Assembly (NCBI GenBank): GCA_015478895.1 | Contig: JADMKK010000020.1 | Coordinates: 62,001-126,000 of the forward strand | DNA from: Comamonas sp. | GTDB taxonomy: Bacteria > Pseudomonadota > Gammaproteobacteria > Burkholderiales > Burkholderiaceae_C | Length of the DNA: 64,000 nucleotides | Direction: 5' to 3' | Shown here: piece after piece, positions 18,192 to 26,525 of the stretch | Numbering within the stretch: the first letter of the stretch is position 1 | Layout of the letters: every line of letters begins with the position of its first letter | The notes under the pieces: model-generated | Database searches by the model: none | What the model was told of the DNA's origin: nothing | Seen by the model: only the letters and a program-made list of their open reading frames with translations | Position numbers and translations under genes: made by a program

Positions 18192-19832
18192 ATGACCACT
18201 TCTTCTTCCTCTTTTCCCTCCAGGAGCATGCGCATTGGTGCGCGTCTGGGCGTGGCCTTTGCGGCTGTCATTGCACTGATGGTGTGCATTGTGGTGGTCG
18301 CACTGCTGCGCATGAACAATTTGAGCCATGCAACGCACCAGATCATTGACGTGGAGTGGGCCAAAACCGAAGCCGCCGCAACGCTGGGCGCTATGGCCAA
18401 TCTGAATGCGCGACGCACCGTGCAGCAACTGGTAAGTACCCCCGAAGAGCGCCAGCAATTGCGCCAAGAAATTTTGGGTGGCCGTGAAATGTTTGTAAAG
18501 GCTTTCAAGTACCTGCAAGACACGGTAGACAGGCCTGAAGCACGTGCGCTGATGGACAAGGCCGAGCAAGCTCGGCAAGCCTATGTCACCTCGCAGACGC
18601 GTTTTTATGAATTGCTTGATGGCGGAATGGATATTGAAGCGACCAACGAATTAAAGAACCAGACCTTGCCGCAGCTGGCTTTGCTGCAAAAGTATTCGGA
18701 TGAGGTCGCAGTGCTTGAGAAAAACGTGGCGGTGCTTGCCGGTAATCAGGCGATTGCCGATGTCGATAGCGCGCGCTGGACGCTCAGCTTGCTGGGCTTG
18801 GTGGCTGTGCTGATTGCCTTGGTCATGGCGTGGCGTATCACGCTGTCGATCACGACACCGATGGCGCAAGCCGTGCAGGTGACTCAGGCCGTGGCCGCAG
18901 GCAATTTGAACCACCCCATTGAAGTGACCAGCAACGATGAAACCGGCCAGTTGCTGCAGGCGCTCAAGCATATGAACACCAGCTTGTCCAGCATTGTGGG
19001 GGAAGTGCGCCATGGCAGCGATGCTATTGCCACGGCCACGTCGCAGATTGCCAGCGGTAATCTGGACTTGTCCAGCCGCACCGAAGAGCAGGCCAGTGCG
19101 CTGGAGCAAACCAGTGCCGCCATGCAGGAGTTGGCAGGCACCGTGCAGCAAAACTATGTCAGCGGCAAACAGGCGGCTGAGCTGGCCGAATCAGCCTCCC
19201 AAGTGGCCGTGCGCGGTGGTGAGGTGGTGGGTGAAGTGGTGCACACGATGGAAGCCATCAACACCTCGTCGCGCAAGATTGCGGACATCATCGGCATCAT
19301 TGATGGCATCGCTTTTCAGACCAATATCTTGGCGCTGAATGCCGCCGTAGAAGCGGCGCGTGCTGGTGAGCAAGGGCGGGGCTTTGCCGTGGTTGCCAGC
19401 GAAGTACGTTCACTGGCCGGGCGTTCTGCCGAGGCTGCCAAGGAAATAAAGGGCTTGATTACGGAGTCAGTGGACAACGTTAGCAGCGGCTGCACGTTGG
19501 TGGAAAAAGCGGGCAGCACCATGGATGAAATCGTGGTGAGCGTGCGCCGCGTGGCAGACATCATGACCGAGATCAGCGAAGCCAGCCAAGATCAAAGCAT
19601 GGGTATCGATCAGATCAAACAGGCCATGATGCAGATGGATACAGTGACCCAGCAAAACGCTGCGCTGGTGGAAGAAGCGGCGGCGGCTGCCCAGTCGCTG
19701 GAGTCGCAGGCACAAGGTCTGGTGGGTGCCGTCAGCGTCTTTCATACCGGTAATAACAGCGCACAGTTGCTGCAGCGCCCGGCTGTGCTGGGCCTTCACC
19801 GCGCAGCCCTGCAACTTGAACAAGGAGCGTGA
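18192..19832 (+). CDS. methyl-accepting chemotaxis protein
   Basis: 4-helix-bundle-like sensor, HAMP region and signalling hairpin IIGIIDGIAFQTNILALNAAVEAARAGEQGRGFAVVASEVRSLAGRSAEAAKEI. Confidence 0.97.
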   Translation: MTTSSSSFPSRSMRIGARLGVAFAAVIALMVCIVVVALLRMNNLSHATHQIIDVEWAKTEAAATLGAMANLNARRTVQQLVSTPEERQQLRQEILGGREMFVKAFKYLQDTVDRPEARALMDKAEQARQAYVTSQTRFYELLDGGMDIEATNELKNQTLPQLALLQKYSDEVAVLEKNVAVLAGNQAIADVDSARWTLSLLGLVAVLIALVMAWRITLSITTPMAQAVQVTQAVAAGNLNHPIEVTSNDETGQLLQALKHMNTSLSSIVGEVRHGSDAIATATSQIASGNLDLSSRTEEQASALEQTSAAMQELAGTVQQNYVSGKQAAELAESASQVAVRGGEVVGEVVHTMEAINTSSRKIADIIGIIDGIAFQTNILALNAAVEAARAGEQGRGFAVVASEVRSLAGRSAEAAKEIKGLITESVDNVSSGCTLVEKAGSTMDEIVVSVRRVADIMTEISEASQDQSMGIDQIKQAMMQMDTVTQQNAALVEEAAAAAQSLESQAQGLVGAVSVFHTGNNSAQLLQRPAVLGLHRAALQLEQGA

Positions 19833-19833
19833 C

Positions 19834-20334
19834 ATGGCATATTTCGAATGGGCTGAAGACATGGTGATTGATGGCGGCCCCATCGACAAAGATCACCGCC
19901 TGCTGGTGGATCTGGTCAATGAATTGCACACCGCCACGGCCCGTGGCGCAGGCCGCGAAGTGGTTGCGAGTATTTTGAGCCGCACGCTTTCCAGCACCCG
20001 TGAGCACTTGACCCGGGAAGAAACATTAATGCAGCAAATGGGCTTCCCTGATCTGGAACAGCACAAATGCGGGCATGAGGCGTTCATGGAAAATCTCTAC
20101 GGCCTGCAGCGCAGACTCGAAGAGGGCGGGATTACCGTGGCCTCCCAGCTGTCCAGCGTTTTGCGCGACTGGTTATCGCTGCACATTCGTCGCAATGACA
20201 AAGAGATTTTGAAATTTCAGCGCCGCCGCCAGCGTGAGCAGCAACGTGCAGCAGCGCAAGCTGCCAGCATCCCCGCCCTGGGTGCCAAAGTTACGCCCAA
20301 GCTGCCAGCGAAAACCAAACTGCTGTCACGTTAA
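19834..20334 (+). CDS. bacteriohemerythrin
   Basis: MAYFEWAEDMVIDGGPIDKDHRLLVDLVNELH...HLTREETLMQQMGFPDLEQHKCGHEAFMENL...DWLSLHIRRNDKEI; hemerythrin metal-ligand pattern. Confidence 0.9.
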   Translation: MAYFEWAEDMVIDGGPIDKDHRLLVDLVNELHTATARGAGREVVASILSRTLSSTREHLTREETLMQQMGFPDLEQHKCGHEAFMENLYGLQRRLEEGGITVASQLSSVLRDWLSLHIRRNDKEILKFQRRRQREQQRAAAQAASIPALGAKVTPKLPAKTKLLSR

Positions 20335-20351
20335 CCGCCAGTTCTAATTTT

Positions 20352-20400
20352 TAAATTGATAGCTGCTAACCCTTTATCTATAAGGGCTAGCAGCTATTTT
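20352..20400. repeat. dispersed short palindromic repeat (family A)
   Basis: AATTGATAGCTGCTAACCCTTtatctaTAAGGGCTAGCAGCTATTTTTG; long inverted repeat, shared AGCTAT/CCCTTAT core. Confidence 0.7.
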
Positions 20401-20495
20401 TGTTCATAAACCGTCGGCACGATGTCCTTGGGCGTGCGCCTGCCTGTTGCACCTGCACATGTTGGCGACGCGCACAAGCGCATAGAATTTCGCCT

Positions 20496-20680
20496 TTGGT
20501 GCTCGCAGTGCCCCTCTTGGCGCTGCAGTTAAACGGGAAACATGGGCAGGTCTGCGCTTTATGCAGATCGCCGCGTGTACTGCCCCCGCAACAGTGTGTG
20601 CATGGGTTGTCAATGCTTGGTGCTTTGACAACCAGCCTGTCTGCTTTGCCACTGGAGTTTGCTGCTCTGGGAAGGCTATG
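20496..20680 (+). promoter_or_regulatory. cobalamin (adenosylcobalamin) riboswitch
   Basis: TTTGGTGCTC...TTAAACGGGAAACATGGGCAG...TGCCCCCGCAACAGTGTGTG...CCAGCCTGTCTGCTTTGCCACTGG; B12-element conserved blocks in order, upstream of a BtuB-like receptor. Confidence 0.88.
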
Positions 20681-20803
20681 ACAGTCGGTGCATCAGTCTG
20701 GATACCGGCCAAAAAAGGTCCGGCTTGCTGTCAGCTCTGGCTGCACAAGTTGGTGTTGAGTGAAGCACAGGCGGGGACGCTGGTGCTAACTGATCGATAT
20801 CTC

Positions 20804-22717
20804 ATGCAAACTTTGAATCCCTCAATGACGGATAGCGTGCGCGCATCCGTGCGTTTTCCTATGGCCGCTGTGGCACTGGCTGTGCTGGCATTTACCTCTT
20901 TGACGTCCGCGAAAGAGGTCAACATGGGCACCACCGTGGTCACGGCCACCCGCTCAGAAGCCAAGCTGGATGACGCCTTGGCCGACGTGCGCGTCATTAC
21001 CGCCGAACAAATTCGTAACGCACCGGGTCGATCTTTGGCCGAAGTGCTGCAGCGTTTTGCGGATGTCCGCATGGCCAGCAATGGTGGCCGAGGCAATACC
21101 CAAAGCGCTTACATTCGCGGCAGCAAACAAGTGGTGCTGCTGATTGATGGCGTGCGTTATGGCTCTGCCACCATGGGTACACCCACGCTGGAAGCTATCC
21201 CGCTGGAGCTGATTGAGCGCATTGAAGTGGTGCATGGCCCCGCTTCGGCGCTGTATGGCAGCGATGCGATTGGCGGCGTGATCCAGGTGTTCACCAAGCA
21301 GGGCAAGGGCGCACAAAAAGCATTCGAGCCCAATGCGTCGGTCACTTGGGGCAGCGGTGGCTACAAGGCGGGCGACGCAGGTTTTGTCGGCGCGCAAAGC
21401 GGCTGGAACTACAGCTTGCACGCTGCCCGTGTGTTGGACCCGGGCTTTTCTGTGACCAACGCCAAGCTGAGCGCCTATCGCCCAGACAGCGACAAATTTC
21501 ACCAAACTTCGGTGGCTGCAGCGTTGGGGTATGCCTTCAATGCCGATTGGCGCCTGGACGCCAACTTCATGCACTCTGAAGGTGAAGCGGAATACGACTT
21601 GGACGGCGTTTACACTCCGCTGGGTTTTGCGGTGGTAGATGCTTCGTACAACGCGGTGGAGGCCGAAACGGCGCAGCTCAAACTTACCGGTGTGTTGTCA
21701 CCGATCTGGAAAAGCAGCCTGAGCATTGCCCGTTCGCAAGATAAGCAAAGTGCCCACCACAGCTTGTTGACGGTGGCTGACAGCTATACCGATTTGTTTG
21801 GCACGCAGCAGCAAGAGTACAAGTGGAACCATGAGGTCAAGACCCCGCTGGGCCTGGTGGTGGCGGGTCTGGAACGTTTGGAGCAGAAGGTGTCCTCCTC
21901 CGAAGCCTATGACCGCGATGAGCGCAGCACGAATTCGTTGTTTGCCGGTATCAATGGCAGCCATGCCCGCCACAGCTGGCAAGTCAATGCCCGCCGTGAC
22001 AAGGATTCGCAGTACGGCGGTTTCCACACATGGGGCCTGGCCTATGGCTATGACATCGTGGATGGCCTGCGCGCACATGCCTCGCGTGCCAGCAGCTTGA
22101 AGGCGCCCACGTTCAACGATTTGTACTATCCGTACTCTGGCAATCCGGCACTGCAACCCGAAACGGCGCTGAACAATGAGCTGGGCTTGAGCTGGAAGAC
22201 TGGGGGCCACCAATTTAAATGGGTGCGGTTTGACAACAAGGTGAGCAATTTGATCGCCTGGGCACCGGTTGACCTTAGTGATATGGGCGGCATATGGCTG
22301 CCCAGCAATATCAACAGCACACGCCTGAAGGGCTGGTCGCTGGGCTACCAAGGTCAGTGGCAGCAATGGAGCGCAGCCGCCAGCTACCAGCGCCTGGATG
22401 CGCACGACCAGCAGTCGGGCCAGCGCATGACAGACCGCATGGCCAAGCACCAAGTCACCTTGTCGCTGGATCACCAAGTGGGCGCATGGAAGCTGGGCAG
22501 CTCTGCAGTCCACGTGGGCCGCCGTACCGATAGCAGTGGCAGCATTCAGTTGCCCAGCTACACCACGCTGGACATGTCTGCCGAATACCAGTTGGCCAAA
22601 GACTGGGCCGTGCAAGCGCACGTGGCGAACCTGACCGACAAAACCTACGAAACCGCTTATGGCTACAACCAGCGCGGCCGTACCGGGTTTGTCACTTTGA
22701 AGTGGCTACCCCGCTAA
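20804..22717 (+). CDS. btuB: TonB-dependent vitamin B12 receptor BtuB
   Basis: Plug TTVVTATRSEAKLDDALADVRVITAEQIRNAPGRSLAEVLQRFADVRMASNGGRGNTQSAYIRGSKQVVLLIDGVRYGSATMGTPTLEAIPLELIERIEVVHGPASALYGSDAIGGVIQVFTK; C-terminal TGFVTLKW; follows the B12 riboswitch. Confidence 0.92.
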   Translation: MQTLNPSMTDSVRASVRFPMAAVALAVLAFTSLTSAKEVNMGTTVVTATRSEAKLDDALADVRVITAEQIRNAPGRSLAEVLQRFADVRMASNGGRGNTQSAYIRGSKQVVLLIDGVRYGSATMGTPTLEAIPLELIERIEVVHGPASALYGSDAIGGVIQVFTKQGKGAQKAFEPNASVTWGSGGYKAGDAGFVGAQSGWNYSLHAARVLDPGFSVTNAKLSAYRPDSDKFHQTSVAAALGYAFNADWRLDANFMHSEGEAEYDLDGVYTPLGFAVVDASYNAVEAETAQLKLTGVLSPIWKSSLSIARSQDKQSAHHSLLTVADSYTDLFGTQQQEYKWNHEVKTPLGLVVAGLERLEQKVSSSEAYDRDERSTNSLFAGINGSHARHSWQVNARRDKDSQYGGFHTWGLAYGYDIVDGLRAHASRASSLKAPTFNDLYYPYSGNPALQPETALNNELGLSWKTGGHQFKWVRFDNKVSNLIAWAPVDLSDMGGIWLPSNINSTRLKGWSLGYQGQWQQWSAAASYQRLDAHDQQSGQRMTDRMAKHQVTLSLDHQVGAWKLGSSAVHVGRRTDSSGSIQLPSYTTLDMSAEYQLAKDWAVQAHVANLTDKTYETAYGYNQRGRTGFVTLKWLPR

Positions 22718-22763
22718 GCGCAAGCAGCGATCTGTTCACGCAGATCAGATGGTTTTCCCTTGT

Positions 22764-22803
22764 AGCGCACAGAAGCACTGCCTCTGTGCGCTTTGTTTTT
22801 TCT
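22764..22803 (+). terminator. Rho-independent terminator of btuB
   Basis: AGCGCACAGAagcactgccTCTGTGCGCTttgTTTTTTC. Confidence 0.7.
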
Positions 22804-22815
22804 TGAGTTTTTCCT

Positions 22816-23346
22816 ATGAAACCCAGCAAAGTCCTTGACGAAATTTGCTATCCATTCATTCACGAAACCGCCTGCCTCTGTGACTTTGAAGTAGTCACCG
22901 ATGAGTGGTGCACGCAGCTGGGCATGGCGTTGTCCGCCACACCAGCGGAGCTGGTCGATATCGCAGCCGACCTCGATCACCTGCAGCCTTTGGCGTTTCA
23001 CGTCAATGGCTCCATCCGCGGCAAATTGGCTGTGGAGGAAGCAGATGTGCAATGGGTGCTAGAGCGCATGGCGCACTACCGCCAGGAACTGGGGCCGCGT
23101 GAGCATGCGTTTGTACTGCCCCGTGGCACTGCGCCTGTGCCGCAACTCCACCAGGCGCGCTCAGGCGCAAAAAAGGCGATTCGCGCCATGGTGCGGGTGG
23201 AGCAGGAAGGGCGCGAAGTGGCCGCCGTGCTGCCCCGCTTTTGCAATGCGGTGTGCAATCTGCTGTTTTTAATGACGCTGGCGGTCAATCTACGCCGGGG
23301 CGTGCAAGAGGTCGCTTTTGTTAGCAAAAGCTACAAAGTGCATTGA
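22816..23346 (+). CDS. ATP:cob(I)alamin adenosyltransferase (PduO-type)-like protein, divergent
   Basis: EHAFVLPRGTAPVPQLHQARSGAKKAIRAMVRVEQEGREVAAVLPRFCNAVCNLLFLMTLAVN aligns by eye to the PduO-type pattern FILPGG...LH.ART..RRAER...YLNRLSD; located after btuB. Confidence 0.6.
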   Translation: MKPSKVLDEICYPFIHETACLCDFEVVTDEWCTQLGMALSATPAELVDIAADLDHLQPLAFHVNGSIRGKLAVEEADVQWVLERMAHYRQELGPREHAFVLPRGTAPVPQLHQARSGAKKAIRAMVRVEQEGREVAAVLPRFCNAVCNLLFLMTLAVNLRRGVQEVAFVSKSYKVH

Positions 23347-23387
23347 AAGCACTCGTGGTTGGGTTGCGTAGGCCGCGTGAAGTGTTG

Positions 23388-23543
23388 TTAACGCGTGCGC
23401 GTCACGTTGGCGTCGACTTCACCAAACACGGTAATGCCACTGCCGCTCTGCGCCGAAGTGCTCGAAGGCTGGTAGTAGCCGGAGTTGGCACAGCCGGTTA
23501 ATGCGGCCACGAGGGCCAAAGTTGCCAGAACCGAGATACGCAT
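23388..23543 (-). CDS. small putative lipoprotein (51 aa)
   Basis: MRISVLATLALVAALTGCANSGYYQPSSTSAQSGSGITVFGEVDANVTRTR with lipobox LTGC; GGAGCACTTTCC upstream of the ATG. Below the ORF-track length cutoff. Confidence 0.65.
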   Translation of the reverse strand: MRISVLATLALVAALTGCANSGYYQPSSTSAQSGSGITVFGEVDANVTRTR

Positions 23544-23655
23544 GGAAAGTGCTCCTGAAAAAGTACCTAAGGCTGCATCCTAGAACAGGCGATAGCCCTG
23601 GTGCGTAAGCAAGCGTGTGCTAACAAGCGTGTGCGGTGGGGCAGGAGGGCCAGTT

Positions 23656-24678
23656 TTAACGCGCTGGCTGGGCCTTGGTAATGACGTCCATGGCCGCATG
23701 CACCAGCTTCATGGAAGCCAGTGGGTCATCGCAGGCAATCGGGCGGCGCTGGGGCATGCTGCGCAGCCAGGTGATCTGGCGTTTGGCCAACTGGCGCGTA
23801 GCGGCAATGCCTTTCTCGCGCACCAGATGCATATTGATTTGCGGCGCGTTTTTGCGGGCTTGCCAGTCCAGCTCCTCCCATACCTGGCGGTAGCCGACAC
23901 AGCGCATGCTGGGCACATCCAGATGCAAATCACCGCGTGCGCGCAGCGCCTGAACTTCTGCGAGGAAACCGTTGTCCAGCATGGCATCAAAGCGCTGCGC
24001 AATGCGCGCATGCAGCCAGGCGCGGTCTTCAGTTTCCAAGGAAAAAAGCGTGCAATCGAAAGCGGGGCCTTGGCTTTCAGCTCTCTTTTTAGCTTGGTGA
24101 AAGCTGGACAGGGGCTGCCCCGAAACCTGCCACACCTCCAGAGCACGCTGAATGCGCTGGCTGTCGGCGGGGGCCAGGCGCGCTGCGGTTTCCGGGTCTA
24201 CCTTGGCCAACTCGGCGTGCATGGCTGGCCAGCCCAACTCGGTGGCCTGCGCATCAATGCGGGCGCGCACCTCAGGGTCGGCGGCGGGCATTTCGTCAAT
24301 GCCTTCCAGCAGTGCTTTGAAGTACAGCATGGTGCCGCCCACCAGCAACGGAATAGCGCCGCGCGCGCGAATCTCGGTCACCAGGCGCTGTGCATCTTGC
24401 ACAAACTCGGCAGCGCTGTACGACTGCAGAGGGTCAAGAATGTCAATCAGGTGGTGCGGCACGGCGGCTTGCTCTTGGGGCGTGGGCTTGGCAGTGCCAA
24501 TGTCCATGCCCTGGTACACCAAGGCGGAATCGACGCTGATGATTTCACACGTTTGGCCGCGCTGGTTCAAAACGGCAGCCAGCGTTAAAGCAGCATTGGT
24601 TTTGCCCGAGGCAGTGGGGCCAGCAATGGCAATGCAAGGCAAGGTAGAAGCGGGGGCAGAGGCAGTCAAGATAGGCAA
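23656..24678 (-). CDS. miaA: tRNA dimethylallyltransferase
   Basis: [20 protein letters not shown]...[21 protein letters not shown]...[20 protein letters not shown]...[16 protein letters not shown]. Confidence 0.97.
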   Translation of the reverse strand: MPILTASAPASTLPCIAIAGPTASGKTNAALTLAAVLNQRGQTCEIISVDSALVYQGMDIGTAKPTPQEQAAVPHHLIDILDPLQSYSAAEFVQDAQRLVTEIRARGAIPLLVGGTMLYFKALLEGIDEMPAADPEVRARIDAQATELGWPAMHAELAKVDPETAARLAPADSQRIQRALEVWQVSGQPLSSFHQAKKRAESQGPAFDCTLFSLETEDRAWLHARIAQRFDAMLDNGFLAEVQALRARGDLHLDVPSMRCVGYRQVWEELDWQARKNAPQINMHLVREKGIAATRQLAKRQITWLRSMPQRRPIACDDPLASMKLVHAAMDVITKAQPAR

Positions 24679-25156
24679 CGCAAGCTAAAAAATCAAACCA
24701 AACCAGCGCCGCAGCATTGCGCGCCGGGGTCGCCGTGGCGGCGCACCGGCGTGCATGATGCCAAGGCCGCAGCCAAACACTCCAAGCACAGGCCGAAAAC
24801 CAAGGGGTACACAGTGTCATTGAAGCGTTTGCCCGGCACCTGGCCGCCGGCCAAAGCCAACCCCATCATCAGGAGCAGCGCGCACGCTACAGACGCAGGC
24901 AAGGCAGGCGCACAGGGAGCAAAAAGCTCGTGAAACGGCGACTGCCGCGAGCTTGGCAGAAGCGTTGCGTCGCGGTGTCGTTTGCTTGAAATAGTGGTCA
25001 AAAGTGCCGCTGAACCTTATGTATAAAAGGCTGATAGCTAGCAATTTTATGCGATGGCAGGCACATTCATATTCACAAAAGGTGCATGGTTTCGGACTAT
25101 GCTTGCCAAGCTGTTGGCGCCATGTTTGCAGGCGCTGTTCAAGGGAATCTCTGACC

Positions 25157-26026
25157 ATGCTTTTAGGCCTTGCCGCTAATCGGCTGCACCACCAAACCGA
25201 AGATGCCGCCCTGTTTGATTTGCTGCGCGCCTGTGGCGCAGGCATGCGTGAGTTGCAACTGGGCCTGCACGCTGTAGGGCGTACCTATGACGCCATCGCC
25301 GCTGCAGACATGCTGCATCGCTACCCTGGCCTGGTTCGCTACCCCTATGGCCGTGAAGGTGGACTGATGAAGCTGGTGGCCGAAGTGGTCGGCATGGGCG
25401 AAGGCCGCACGCTGGATGGCGCGATTTACCTGACGGATCCGGTCGATCCGTCCTCCATCTTTCCGGAAGCGCTGGCCCTCAAGCGCCAGTGCGTCATTCA
25501 TGGCAAGCCCTTCCTGTCCACGGTGGCCAGCGCACGTGACTGGGTGGAGATGGAACGCATGCATGCAGGTTTGCCGCGTGATGCGAATGCTGACCGTTTT
25601 CACCAGTACGAAAACCACACCGTGGCGCTCATTGCCCACGATGCGATGAAGCCTGCCATGCTGGAATTTGCCAGCAAAAACTTTGAGTTGCTGTCGCGCT
25701 TTCAGCGCCGTGTGGGCACGGGCACCACGGGCCAGCGCCTCAACGAAATGGCATGGAGCAAAGGCTGGCCTGCCGACCTACCTTGGGTAGACCGCTACAA
25801 CAGTGGCCCGCTGGGGGGCGATGCGCAGATTGCCGATCTGGTGCTGGAGCGCCGCTGTCAGCGCGCTATCTTCTTTGAAGACCCGCACGTGGCACGCCAG
25901 CACGAAGCCGATATTCAACTGCTGGAACGCGCCGTGACCACAGTCACGCAAGAGGCCGTCTGCATCACCACGCCCAAGGTTGCGCAGCGCTGGTGCGATG
26001 CTGCGGTGCTGCGCCCCAGCCGCTAA
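25157..26026 (+). CDS. mgsA: methylglyoxal synthase with two MGS-like lobes
   Basis: C-terminal lobe HTVALIAHDAMKPAMLEF...GTGTTGQRLNE...NSGPLGGDAQIADLVLERRCQRAIFFEDPHVARQHEADIQLLERAV matches MgsA; N-terminal lobe GREGGLMKLVAEVV...LDGAIYLTDPVDPSSIFPEALALKRQCV is a second MGS-like unit. Confidence 0.85.
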   Translation: MLLGLAANRLHHQTEDAALFDLLRACGAGMRELQLGLHAVGRTYDAIAAADMLHRYPGLVRYPYGREGGLMKLVAEVVGMGEGRTLDGAIYLTDPVDPSSIFPEALALKRQCVIHGKPFLSTVASARDWVEMERMHAGLPRDANADRFHQYENHTVALIAHDAMKPAMLEFASKNFELLSRFQRRVGTGTTGQRLNEMAWSKGWPADLPWVDRYNSGPLGGDAQIADLVLERRCQRAIFFEDPHVARQHEADIQLLERAVTTVTQEAVCITTPKVAQRWCDAAVLRPSR

Positions 26027-26038
26027 GGGCCGTTGGGT

Positions 26039-26503
26039 TCAAACCGTCGGAGCGGCAGTCTGTTCCTGTAATGCCTGCTGCAATTGCTGGGCATAGCCCT
26101 GCAGCAGGTGCACGGCGGGCTCCTTGCGCGGCCAAGCCAGTGCCACGCCGTCGTTCTCATGGCGCGGCAGCACATGCATGTGAAAGTGAAACACGGTCTG
26201 CCCACCTGCTTCACCGTTGGCCTGGAACAGCGTGATGCCATCCGGGTCAAACGCTCGCTGTGCTGCCGCTGCAACGCGCTGCGCGGTCTGCATCACCGCA
26301 GCGGCCTCTTCGGGCGTGAGGTTAATCACCGTGACCGCATGGCGCTTGCTGGCCACCAGCACATGGCCGGGGTTGACCTGGCCGATGTCCATAAAGGCCA
26401 CGGTCAGATCGTCTTCATAGACTTTGGCGGCGGGAATGTCCCCAGCCACGATCTTGCAAAAAATGCAGTGGCCGGGCGGGGAAGTATCTACAAACATAGG
26501 CAT
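26039..26503 (-). CDS. HIT family protein
   Basis: CIFCKIVAGDIPAAKVYEDDLTVAFMDIGQVNPGHVLVASKRHAVTVINL...QTVFHFHMHVLPR (HxHxH motif). Confidence 0.93.
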   Translation of the reverse strand: MPMFVDTSPPGHCIFCKIVAGDIPAAKVYEDDLTVAFMDIGQVNPGHVLVASKRHAVTVINLTPEEAAAVMQTAQRVAAAAQRAFDPDGITLFQANGEAGGQTVFHFHMHVLPRHENDGVALAWPRKEPAVHLLQGYAQQLQQALQEQTAAPTV

Positions 26504-26525
26504 GGGTGAAGTCTCCTATTAGTTT

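Noticed and set aside
24693-25245. Overlapping minus-strand ORFs (102 aa, 142 aa, 91 aa) between miaA and mgsA
   Set aside because: One frame has a plausible hydrophobic segment and another a basic C-terminus (RRPRRAMLRRWFGLIF), but no single frame is convincing; could be a frameshifted small membrane gene or noncoding.
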